A stretch of DNA of 64,000 bases from Physella acuta. Lineage: Eukaryota; Mollusca; Gastropoda; Physidae. Below are positions 12,601 to 21,700 of the stretch, in pieces (the first letter of the stretch is position 1; the number at the start of each line of letters is the position of its first letter). The notes below the pieces were generated by a model. It had not been told where the DNA came from and searched no databases. It saw nothing but the letters and a program-made list of their open reading frames with translations. The translations under genes and the position numbers were made by a program. The DNA is taken from positions 962,001 to 1,026,000 of the forward strand of contig NW_026731924.1 of assembly GCF_028476545.1 (NCBI RefSeq), written 5' to 3'.

Positions 12601-15600
12601 ATGAAACGTAGGAGGGCTGGTGCAGGGGTCACTGTCTGTGATGGAAAAATTTATGTCGCAGGTACAAGATTTTTTCTAGGTTAAAGCTCTATTCTATGTA
12701 ACATAGATAATATATCTTGCCCTGTTGGTATCTCTAGTATATCATATCCCAGGTGGTATCTCTAGTGTATCATATCCCAGGTGGTATCTCTAGTGTATCA
12801 TATCCCAGGTGGTATCTCTAGTGTATTATATCCCAGGTGGTATCTCTAGTATATCTTGCCCAGGTGGTATCTCTAGTGTATCTTGCCCAGGTGGTATCTC
12901 TAGTGTATTATATCCCAGGTGGTATCTCTAGTATATCTTGCCCAGGTGGTATCTCTAGTATATCTTGCCCAGGTGGTATCTCTAGTATATCATATCCCAG
13001 GTGGTATCTCTAGTGTATCATATCCCAGGTGGTATCTCTAGTGTATCATATCCCAGGTGGTATCTCTAGTGTATCATATCCCAGGTGGTATCTCTAGTGT
13101 ATCATATCCCAGGTGGTATCTCTAGTGTATCATATCCCAGGTGGTATCTCTAATATATCTTGCCCAGGTGGTATCTCTAGTGTATCATATCCCAGGTGGT
13201 ATCTCTAGTGTATCATATCCCAGGTGGTATCTCTAGTATATCTTGCCCAGGTGGTATCTCTAGTGTATTATATCCCAGGTGGTATCTCTAGTGTATCATA
13301 TCCCAGGTGGTATCTCTAGTGTATCATATCCCAGGTGGTATCTCTAGTGTATCATATCCCAGGTGGTATCTCTAGTATATCTTGCCCAGGTGGTATCTCT
13401 AGTGTATTATATCCCAGGTGGTATCTCTAGTGTATCTTGCCCAGGTGGTATCTCTAGTGTATTATATCCCAGGTGGTATCTCTAGTATATCTTGCCCAGG
13501 TGGTATCTCTAGTGTATTATATCCCAGGTGGTATCTCTAGTGTATCATATCGCAGGTGGTATCTCTAGTGTATTATATCCCAGGTGGTATCTCTAGTGTA
13601 TTATATATATCCCAGGTGGTATCTCTAGTATATGTTGCCCATGTGGTATCTCTAGTGTATTATATCCCAGGTGGTATCTCTAGTGTATTATATATATCCC
13701 AGGTGGTATCTCTAGTATATCTTGCCCAGGTGGTATCTCTAGTGTATCTTGCCCAGGTGGTATCTCTAGTGTATCTTGCCCAGGTGGTATCTCTAGTATA
13801 TGTTGCCCAGGTGGTATCTCTAGTGTATTATATCCCAGGTGGTATCTCTAGTATATCTTTATGTACAGATGACACTGTAAATTATTTGTTCTGTCCAGGT
13901 GGTTATGATAAAGGTCCTCATATGTACAGATGACACTGTAAATTATTTGTTCTGTCCAGGTGGTTATGATAAAGGTCCTCATATGGACAGATGACATTGT
14001 AAATTATTTGTTCTGTCCAGGTGGTTATGATAAAGGTCCTCATATGTACAGATGACACTGTAAATGATTTGTTCTGTCCAGGTGGTTATGATAAAGGTCC
14101 TCATATGTACAGATGACACTGTAAATTATTTGTTCTGTCCAGGTGGTTATGATAAAGGTCCTCATATGTACAGATGACACTGTAAATTATTTGTTCTGTC
14201 CAGGTGGTTATGATAAAGGTCCTCATATGGACAGATGACACTGTAAATTATTTGTTCTGTCCAGGTGGTTATGATAAAGGTCCTCATATGTACAGATGAC
14301 ACTGTAAATTATTTGTTCTGTCCAGGTGGTTATGATAAAGGTCCTCATATGTACAGATGACACTGTAAATTATTTGTTCTGTCCAGGTGGTTATGATAAA
14401 GGTCCTCATATGGACAGAGCAAGCATGGAGGTGTATGACCCAGATAGCGGAGACTGGACATTTGCACCAGAAATGGAGAAAGCCTGCTCTGGACTTTCTA
14501 TGGTCACACTTGACCATTTAATTTATGCCTTTGGTGGTCGATACCGACATATAGACCAGTACTTTGATTTAGTTGAAAGGTAAGAGAGAAGGCAACTTGC
14601 CACACCTCAATTTGCCATAATTTGGATTAGTGTGGGTGGCCAACTTTGCCATAATTTGGATTAGCGTGGGTGGCCAACTTTGCCATAATTTGGTTTAATA
14701 AGAGCGGCCAACTTTGCCATAATTTGGTTTAGTAAGAGCGGCCGACTTTGCCATAATTTGGTTTAGTAAGGGCGGCCAACTTTGCCATAATTTGGTTTAG
14801 TAAGGGCGGCCAACTTTGCCATAATTTGGTTTAGTAAGGGCGGCCAACTTTGCCATAATTTGGTTTAGTAAGGGCGGCTAACTTTGCCATAATTTGGTTT
14901 AGTAAGGGCGGCCAACTTTGCCATAATTTGGTTTAGTAAGGGCGGCCAACTTTGCCATAATTTGGTTTAGTAAGGGCGGCCAACTTTGCCATAATTTGGT
15001 TTAGTAAGGGCGGCCAACTTTGCCATAATTTGGTCTATTAAGGGTGTAAGGGTTATTTTCTTTACCCAGAGTGAGTCTGGCTACTTTGTATTTGATTCAG
15101 ATACAATACCATGACCCGCTTATACTTTGTATTTGATTCAGATACAATACTGTGACTTGCCTATACTTTGTATTTGATTCAGATACAATACTGTGACTTG
15201 CCTATACTTTGTATTTGATTCAGATACAATACTGTGACTTGCCTATACTTTGTATTTGATTCAGATACAATACTGTGACTTGCCTATACTTTGTATTTGA
15301 TTCAGATACAATACTGTGACTTGCCTATACTTTGTATTTGATTCAGATACAATACTGTGACTTGCCTATACTTTGTATTTGATTCAGATACAATACTGTG
15401 ACTTGCCTATACTTTGTATTTGATTCAGATACAATACTGTGACCCGCCAGTGGACCACCATCACACCTATGACAACCCCCCGCGCATGGTTTGGTATAGC
15501 TGTCTTTGACAACAGAATCTATGTGTGCGGGGGTTTTGATGGCAACTCAAGACTTCGCCACTGTGAAATGTATGACCCTGAGTCAGACACTTGGACTGTG

Positions 15601-15651
15601 ATATGTGGCATGAAGATTGGCCGAGCAGGGTGTGGGGCCACTGTTGTATGA
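675..15651 (+). CDS. Kelch-like (KLHL) BTB-BACK-Kelch protein, 8 coding exons, 564 aa
   Basis: Coding exons: 675-809, 2882-3146, 4898-5055, 5940-6290, 9581-9809, 12521-12661, 14387-14579, 15429-15651. Phases match at every join and they sum to 1695 nt. Residues ~1-135 are a BTB domain (ELRINQQLCDIVL; HRVVLAGCSPYLRAMF across the exon 1/2 join). Residues ~140-240 are BACK (NCLGIHYFADVYSCTEL; FEAACSWLQYD). From ~265 to the end there are six Kelch blades, each with a GG pair and conserved Tyr and Trp (IYVMGG, LYAVGG, LYAIGG, IYVAGG, IYAFGG, IYVCGG). Proteins of this class usually act as substrate adaptors of Cullin-3 ubiquitin ligases. The start is the first ATG after the acceptor at 670, four bases into the exon. 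The length suits the family. Blade 2 has a long loop (ECALADTQDDTLYLH). I cannot assign a specific KLHL orthologue. The stop TGA overlaps the first unit boundary of a tandem duplication of the last codons. Confidence 0.93.
792..2586 (+). repeat. Donor-bearing minisatellite, Kelch intron 1 (units 27, 29 and 41 bp)
   Basis: The array starts inside exon 1. The unit joins the exon end (tgtgggtggagc, optional caagtattca, gcacaccgt) to the donor gtaagtact. Common units are 27 or 29 bp. A 41-bp form, retaining the full exon stretch, recurs at about 1940-2460. I estimate 60 or more copies, almost every one with an intact GTAAGT. The genuine donor is at 810. Confidence 0.95.
2587..2722 (+). repeat. 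19-bp tandem repeat, Kelch intron 1
   Basis: About seven near-identical copies of agattgggtgtatgacagc directly follow the donor-bearing array. No splice-junction sequence is evident in this unit. The sequence after it (2723-2881) runs to the acceptor ctgacag of exon 2. Confidence 0.95.
3168..4858 (+). repeat. 24-bp minisatellite filling Kelch intron 2
   Basis: The unit contains ttgtatgtagtgctgtccta followed by ggg, with shortened variants (gtagttaggg, gtagtctgtcc). There are about 70 copies, starting ~20 bases after the donor at 3147 and ending ~40 bases before the acceptor at 4897. This is one of the few large arrays here that does not obviously copy its own splice junction. Confidence 0.95.
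5056..5939 (+). other. Kelch intron 3, no tandem array
   Basis: Mostly unique AT-rich intron between exons 3 and 4. It holds a C homopolymer near 5557-5569 and a perfect 22-bp palindrome at 5761-5782 centred on agatatct. A short CG-rich patch near 5410-5440 (ccggcccgcggc) resembles transposon end sequence but is too short to assign. It is the only large Kelch intron without a minisatellite. Confidence 0.6.
6276..9255 (+). repeat. Donor-bearing 41-bp array, Kelch intron 4
   Basis: About 70 copies of a 41-bp unit that begins with the last bases of exon 4 (ccagtggatacatatg) and continues into the donor gttggttcaaatttg. A longer variant with an inserted ttcaactgtg stretch recurs. The first donor, at 6291, is the one that joins exon 4 to exon 5 in frame (...DQWIHM/PPMN...). 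The unit has no stop codon in any forward frame, which explains very long spurious open frames across the block. Confidence 0.95.
9256..9590 (+). repeat. Acceptor-bearing array, Kelch intron 4 3' end
   Basis: About 15 copies of a 15 to 23-bp unit containing ttgttgacagccatgtatg. The genuine acceptor is the last one (ttgttgacag at 9571-9580) followed by exon 5 (CCACCTATG). Each copy therefore repeats the 3' splice site plus the first three exon bases CCA. Confidence 0.9.
9804..11590 (+). repeat. Donor-bearing 26-bp array, Kelch intron 5
   Basis: Unit gtgagtggctcacatgtcat plus ctagag (26 bp), about 68 copies, with gtaagtgg or gtgagtgg at every unit start preceded by tagag. The genuine junction is CTATAG/gtaagtggctc at 9809/9810. 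A block of about 385 bp at ~10427-10811 is repeated at ~10812-11170, so the array also has higher-order duplication. Confidence 0.95.
11590..12480 (+). repeat. ~21-bp array, second half of Kelch intron 5
   Basis: Degenerate copies of gtgggtcatgtgtaagctag, some expanded with taggtt or gtaggct. The array is interrupted by a hAT-like fragment at 12078-12244. It stops ~40 bases before the acceptor of exon 6 (aacatttcag at 12511-12520) and does not copy that acceptor. Confidence 0.9.
12078..12244 (+). mobile_element. hAT-like non-autonomous fragment inside a tandem array
   Basis: A unique 167-bp sequence interrupts the array. It begins caggggtctcc, the typical hAT terminus, and carries ccggcccgcgg near the start and gcggccctcggg near the end. 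The right end lacks the expected complementary cccctg terminus and I find no clear 8-bp target duplication, so the right end looks truncated. Confidence 0.6.
12716..13860 (+). repeat. 28-bp acceptor-like array, Kelch intron 6
   Basis: About 40 copies of a 28-bp unit that starts gtggtatctctagtgtat and ends in cccag. The unit junction cccag/gtggt matches the genuine acceptor of exon 7 (gtccag/GTGGTTATG), so it reads as a ladder of 3' splice-site-like sequences. Confidence 0.9.
13861..14410 (+). repeat. 61-bp acceptor-bearing array, nine copies, Kelch intron 6
   Basis: The unit is exactly 61 bp and contains tatttgttctgtccag followed by the first 26 or so bases of exon 7 (GTGGTTATGATAAAGGTCCTC and on). 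Acceptor AGs fall every 61 bp from 13898 to 14386; the last leads into the real exon 7. In upstream copies the exon-like part runs into an in-frame TGA, so only the last acceptor is productive. Confidence 0.95.
14600..15045 (+). repeat. ~35-bp array, Kelch intron 7 5' part
   Basis: About 12 copies of a unit containing ccaactttgccataatttgg and ttagtaagggcgg. The agtaagggcggccaactttg stretch resembles the true 5' end of the intron (aggtaagagagaaggcaact), so it may be another donor-derived array, more diverged than the rest. Confidence 0.85.
15075..15440 (+). repeat. 41-bp acceptor-bearing array, nine copies, Kelch intron 7
   Basis: Unit contains tactttgtatttgattcag (3' splice site) plus the first bases of exon 8 (ATACAATACTGTGAC). 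Acceptor AGs end at 15100 and every 41 bp to 15428, the genuine one. The first copy keeps a longer stretch of exon (gacccgc), pointing to exon 8 as the source of the unit. Confidence 0.95.
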
Positions 15652-15890
15652 AGATTGGCAGGGTGTGGGGCCACTGTTGTATGTAGATTGGCAGGGTGTG
15701 GGGCCACTGTTGTATGAAGATTGGGCTGGCAGGGTGTGGGGCCACTGTTGTATGAAGATTGGGCTGGCAGGGTGTGGGGCCACTGTTGTATGTAGATTGG
15801 CAGGGTGTGGGGCCACTGTTGTATGAAGATTGGCAGGGTGTGGGGCCACTGTTATATGTAGATTTGCCAGGGGGGTGGGGAGATTGGGCC
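15609..15890 (+). repeat. Tandem duplication of the Kelch C-terminal codons and stop
   Basis: The last coding segment (atgaagattggc, cagggtgtgggg, ccactgttgt) is repeated about eight times after the stop. The stop TGA at 15649-15651 uses bases of the next unit's ATGAAG, so the present stop is made by the repeat boundary. Confidence 0.9.
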
Positions 15891-16027
15891 ATTGTTGTAT
15901 AACTTGTTCTTTGTATACTTGTAAATATCTAACTGATGAGTTGCTTAGATTCACAGTTCTCAAACTATTGAAAGCCTGACATTATTGGTTCTTGTCATTT
16001 GTTCATGTCATACTGGTCTCCTATCTC

Positions 16028-16515
16028 AGACATTCTACTTGTCTACTGTCCTGTTCAATGTCCTACTTGTCTACTGTCCTGTTCAATGTCCTACTTGTCT
16101 ACTGTCCTGTTCAATGTCCTACTTGTCTACTGTCCTGTTCAATGTCCTACTTGTCTACTGTCCTGTTCAATGTCCTACTTGTCTACTGTCCTGTTCAATG
16201 TCCTACTTGTCTACTGTCCTGTTCAATGTCCTACTTGTCTACTGTCCTGTTCAATGTCCTACTTGTCTACTGTCCTGTTCAATGTCCTACTTGTCTACTG
16301 TCCTGTTCAATGTCCTACTTGTCTACTGTCCTGTTCAATGTCCTACTTGTCTACTGTCCTGTTCAATGTCCTACTTGTCTACTGTCCTGTTCAATGTCCT
16401 ACTTGTCTACTGTCCTGTTCAATGTCCTACTTGTCTACTGTCCTGTTCAATGTCCTACTTGTCTACTGTCCTGTTCAATGTCCTACTTATCTACTGTCCT
16501 GTTTAATGTCCTATT
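16028..16515 (+). repeat. 28-bp tandem repeat in the Kelch 3' region
   Basis: About 17 nearly identical copies of a 28-bp unit containing ctacttgtctactgtcctgt. Copies are almost identical except at the distal end, which suggests recent expansion. Confidence 0.95.
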
Positions 16516-16594
16516 AGAGATGGTGAAACAGCTTTGACTCAACCATTTCAGTATTTTATTTCCCCTGAATTTTTATTTCAACTCTTGTCATGAT

Positions 16595-17485
16595 TAACTA
16601 AGTGAAACTTAAAGAAGTGAATGGTTTCAATGTTAGTGAAACTTAAAGAAGTGAATGGTTTCAATGTTAGTGAAACTTTAGAAAGTGAATGGTTTCAATG
16701 TTAGTGAAACTTTAAGAAGTGAATGGTTTCAATGTTAGTGAAACTTTAAGAAGTGAATGGTTTCAATGTTAGTGAAACTTAAAGAAGTGAATGGTTTCAA
16801 TGTTAGTGAAACTTAAAGAAGTGAATGGTTTCAATGTTAGTGAAACTTTAGAAAGTGAATGGTTTCAATGTTAGTGAAACTTTAAGAAGTGAATGGTTTC
16901 AATGTTAGTGAAACTTTAAGAAGTGAATGGTTTCAATGTTAGTGAAACTTTAAGAAGTGAATGGTTTCAATGTTAGTGAAACTTTAAGAAGTGAATGGTT
17001 TCAATGTTAGTGAAACTTTTGTAAGTGAATGGTTTCAATGTTAGTGAAACTTTAGAAAGTGAATGTTTTCAATGTTAGTGAAACTTAAAGAAGTGAATGG
17101 TTTCAATGTTAGTGAAACTTAAAGAAGTGAATGGTTTCAATGTTAGTGAAACTTTAGAAAGTGAATGGTTTCAATGTTAGTGAAACTTTAAGAAGTGAAT
17201 GGTTTCAATGTTAGTGAAACTTTAAGAAGTGAATGGTTTCAATGTTAGTGAAACTTTAAGAAGTGAATGGTTTCAATGTTAGTGAAACTTTAAGAAGTGA
17301 ATGGTTTCAATGTTAGTGAAACTTTTGTAAGTGAATGGTTTCAATGTTAGTGAAACTTTAGAAAGTGAATGTTTTCAATGTTAGTGAAACTTTAAGAAGT
17401 GAATGGTTTCAATGTTAGTGAAACTTTAAGAAGTGAATGGTTTCAATGTTAGTGAAACTTTAAGAAGTGAATGGTTTCAATGTGT
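16595..17485 (+). repeat. ~34-bp tandem repeat in the Kelch 3' region
   Basis: About 26 copies of a unit containing gtgaatggtttcaatgttag followed by tgaaacttaaagaa or close variants. A block of variants (including cttttgtaag and gaatgtttt) recurs after ~315 bp, so there is higher-order structure. Confidence 0.95.
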
Positions 17486-18650
17486 ACCAGGAAAAAAAAT
17501 CTCAGTGGTTGCTGTAATAGTCCTTCTATTGTTTTGATTTTTTTTGTTCTACTGTTGTTTTGATTTTTAAAAAAAATTGTTGGTTTTTCTCCTTTTAAGA
17601 AGTAAAGGGTTAGCAAGATAGAAAACTTGTACAAAATTTAGTTCTGGACTGGTCTCTTTTTTCAAAAGAATAATTCAATATTTGAATTGAAATGCTGATA
17701 TTAAAAATGTACATTTGTTTCTGTATTAATTGTATGAGTTGATCCCATGTTTTGTGTATACTGCAGTCAGAAGTAATTTGCATTTATTTTTGTGATATTC
17801 ACTGCCAGCAGAGGTGTACATTGTTACAGTCTTACTTGTCAAGTTTTGTACACAGGTCTCAATTGACAAGTTTCTTATATAGGTACAGCAGTCTCACACG
17901 ACTATAAAAATCCAAGAAATGTATAAGAATTATTGTGCAATATGGTATGATTGGATGCAAATATGCCAGAAAGAAATCAACTGTGTATTTAAAATTCTTG
18001 TTTTACCCAGTAGATATAAATGAGATTGTAATTTGTGTCAAACTTTTTTGTTTTAATGGAAATATTCCTTCTTTTTTTTGTAACAATCTTTTTAAGTGCA
18101 CACATTTTTGTAAGTAAATGATTTGTAAAATGGATGTTAATAAGGAATACCATGGTGTGATGAGTGGAAGCCTTTTTCTCTAATCAAATGATCTGACTCG
18201 TTCCTAAATGGCCAGGTTTATATGGGAAATATTTCATTCCAAAACTAATGTTCCCACTGCCAGGGAGGAATTACATTTGCCCCCTTTAAGTCTAGAAAAC
18301 AAGCATGAGCTTACTGGGCAGAAAACTTGGGACAGCTGTCTCAAGCTATCCCCCATTGCTGTGGTTGTCCAAATGTGAGTAGTTTATTTTTTAGCTCTTC
18401 AGATTAATTTATCTGCTTTTGGATTGTTTGAAGTATGCAGGATTTTTATGTCTTTGTAAAATTGCATAATAAAAGTGTTTAATTTTTCATTTTCTTGTTT
18501 AAAATTTATTGCTATAAATTAACATAAAAAATGGTTGTAAGGACAAAAGTCTGATCTAACTATAGCTGAGGAAAAACTGAGTTTTAAGATGTAGTATTTC
18601 ATTGCAACATTATCACCAACACAACAAGATTGTGACAGTAGTGTCAAGAT

Positions 18651-18656
18651 TTTATT
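18651..18656 (-). promoter_or_regulatory. NUBP1 polyadenylation signal AATAAA
   Basis: TTTATT on the + strand, about 100 bases after the NUBP1 stop codon. It is the first consensus hexamer after the repeated stop-codon block. Confidence 0.6.
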
Positions 18657-18676
18657 GTGATAAGGTGAGACACTAA

Positions 18677-18791
18677 ACTCTATCACTGACTCTCCTATTT
18701 ATGCCAACTCTATCACTGACTCTCCTATTTATGCCAATTCTATCACTGACTCTCCTGTTTATGCCAATTCTATCACTGACTCTCCTGTTTC
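18677..18791 (-). repeat. 30-bp tandem duplication of the NUBP1 C-terminal codons and stop
   Basis: Read on -, about four copies of a 30-bp unit encoding TGESVIELA and a stop follow each other in the same frame. The first belongs to the CDS; the rest lie in the 3'UTR, so the stop codon is present several times in tandem. Confidence 0.9.
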
Positions 18792-21700
18792 TGCATTCAA
18801 GACCAGACTATTACAGTAATTGATAATTTTCTCCACAATGCTTTGAAAGGCTGCAACTGCTGGGGAATCAGGAACTTCTTCAATGAAAGATTTTCCTTCA
18901 TCACAGCATTTGGCAATTCTTGGATCTAGTGGTAAACTGCCCAGAAACTTTTCTCCCAAGTTTTCTGACATTTTTAGGGCCCCGCCTGTGGTGGGTGGGA
19001 ATATAACAGATGATTTCTGGCATTTTGGACAGACAAAGTCACTCATGTTTTCAACAATACCAATGATTGGCAAGTTTGTTTTACGACAGAAACTGATCTC
19101 TTTTCTGACATCACACAGAGCTACCTCTTGGGGCGTGGTCACTATGACTACTCCATCAATACCTGCACCGGACAAAAACTGAATCAGTGCCAGATGTTCA
19201 TCAGACGTCCCTGGTGGGGTGTCCACCAGCAGGAAGTCGAGTTTATCCCAGTCCACGTCTCGCAGAAACTGTTTAATCAAGCCAGACTTTTTAGCACCTC
19301 TCCATATGACAGCCTCATCTGGTGATCCTGCCAGGACAAAACAAAACTTTTGACCACTGGTAGAATTGTGTTATGTGGTGACCCTATTAAAACTTTTGAC
19401 CACTGGTATAATTGTGTTATGTGGTGACCCTATTAAAACTTTTGACCACTGGTATAATTGTGTTATGTGGTGACCCTATTAAAACTTTTGACCACTGGTA
19501 TAATTGTGTTATGTGGTGACCCTATTAAAACTGTTGACCACTGGTATAATTGTGTTATGTGGTGACCCTATTAAAACTTTTGACCACTGGTATAATTGTG
19601 TTATGTGGAAACCCTACATGGTTTAATTTAGTAAAACGTCCCTGAATCCCCCTTATAACCTATGTTATTGAAATTATAGGTGGCTGGGCATGCATAGTGC
19701 TGACCACATCATCTTTTCATATGCCGAGGTCATTGAAATAGATGAACTCTACTTCATCTCCCCCCATGTGTCTTGAGCAAGAACAGGCAGAGATGATGAT
19801 TGCTTTATGCTGTGACCCTACCAAAACAAAAGTTTTTGACTGCTAGAATGATTGCCTTTTGGCTATGGTCGCCTTATAACAAAAAGTTTTTGACTGCTAG
19901 AATGATTGCCTTTTGGCTATGGTCGCCTTATAACAAAAAGTTTTTGACTGCTAGAATGATTGCCTTTTGGCTATGGTCGCCTTATGCCATGACCCTGCCA
20001 GAACAATTTGTTACCTTCAAGATGTGAGTTTTAAAATCTTCACACACTCAAATAAGTGAAGCAAACTAAAGAAAAGATTCAAGACAAGAAAATGTTGTAT
20101 GTCCCTGACCACATACTTGTTTGAAGAAATGAAAGCAGCAAGGGCTGCATCAACAAACCTAAGAGGAATCCTATTGACATCATGGAGAGATTTTCACGCA
20201 CATACACGGGTGACCAACCAGAGCCACTCTGGTGAACTGTCTCTCCTTCTGTACCCATAATTCTTGGCATGGAAGGACCACAAATATCAACATCAAGAAC
20301 GCCAATCTAATGGTCAAATCAAATGTTCTTTATAAATATCATCAAACCTCATCTGCTAACACATCCTAGTTTAAATCAACCCCATAACCCATGGCCTAAC
20401 CCAAGGCCTAGCACACAAATCTAGACTAAATCAACCCCATAACCCATGGCCTAACCCAGGGGTTCCCAACCTTTTTTTTACTCTAGAGCACATTTTAAAA
20501 TATCGGTAGGGTGGCGGGCACCACCTATTTTAAATCGACAAACTCCATCCAGAGGCGTAGCGACCCTTCCCGTCACCCGGGTACAAAACTTTCGATTTGC
20601 ACCCCCCCCCCTCAAACTTTTGATTTCCATCCCCTTCAACCTTTCAGTAATGTTAATGAAAAAAATTCTGTCTCTGTCGAATAGTGAGAGGCGGGCACAT
20701 ACGAATCGTTTTGCGGGCGCCCGCGGGCACGGGGTTGGGAACCCCTGGCCTAACCCAAGGCCTAGCACACAAATCTAGACTAAATCAATCCCATAACCCC
20801 TGGCCTAGCACACAAATCTAGACTAAATCAACCCCATAACCCATGGCCTAGCACATAAATCTAGACTAAATCAAGCACAGAACCCATGGCCTAGCACACA
20901 AATCTAGACTAAATCAATCCCATAACCCATGGCCTAGCACACAAATCTAGACTAAATCAACCCCATAACCCATGGCCTAGCACACAAATCTAGACTAAAT
21001 CAATCCCATAACCCATGGCCTAGCACACAAATCTAGACTAAATCAACCCCATAACCCATGGCCTAGCACACAAATCTAGACTAAATCAAGCACAGAACCC
21101 CTGGCCTAGCACACAAATCTAGACTAAATCAACCCCATAACCCATGGCCTAGCACACAAATCTAGACTAAATCAATCCCATAACCCATGGCCTAGCACAC
21201 AAATCTAGACTAAATCAACCCCATAACCCATGGCCTAGCACACAAATCTAGACTAAATCAACCCCATAACCCATGGCCTAGCACACAAATCTAGACTAAA
21301 TCAAGCACAGAACCCCTGGCCTAGCACACAAATCTAGACTAAATCAACCCCATAACCCATGGCCTAGCACACAAATCTAGACTAAATCAATCCCATAACC
21401 CATGGCCTAGCACACAAATCTAGACTAAATCAACCCCATAACCCCTGGCCTAGCACACAAATCTAGACTAAATCAACCCCATAACCCATGGACTAGCACA
21501 CAAATCTAGACTAAATCAAGCACAGAACCCCTGGCCTAGCACACAAATCTAGACTAAATCAATCCCATAACCCATGGCCTAGCACACAAATCTAGACTAA
21601 ATCAACCCCATAACCCCTGGCCTAGCACACAAATCTAAACTAAATCAACCCCATAACCCATGGCCTAGCACACAAATCTAGACTAAATTAATCCCATAAC

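Larger units (their letters stand above)
15652..18500 (+). other. Kelch gene 3'UTR and polyadenylation signal
   Basis: Long 3' region with two further arrays, then unique AT-rich sequence from ~17490. A consensus AATAAA lies at 18468-18473. NUBP1 on the other strand has its own signal at 18651-18656, so the two genes converge with only ~180 bp between signals. Confidence 0.6.
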
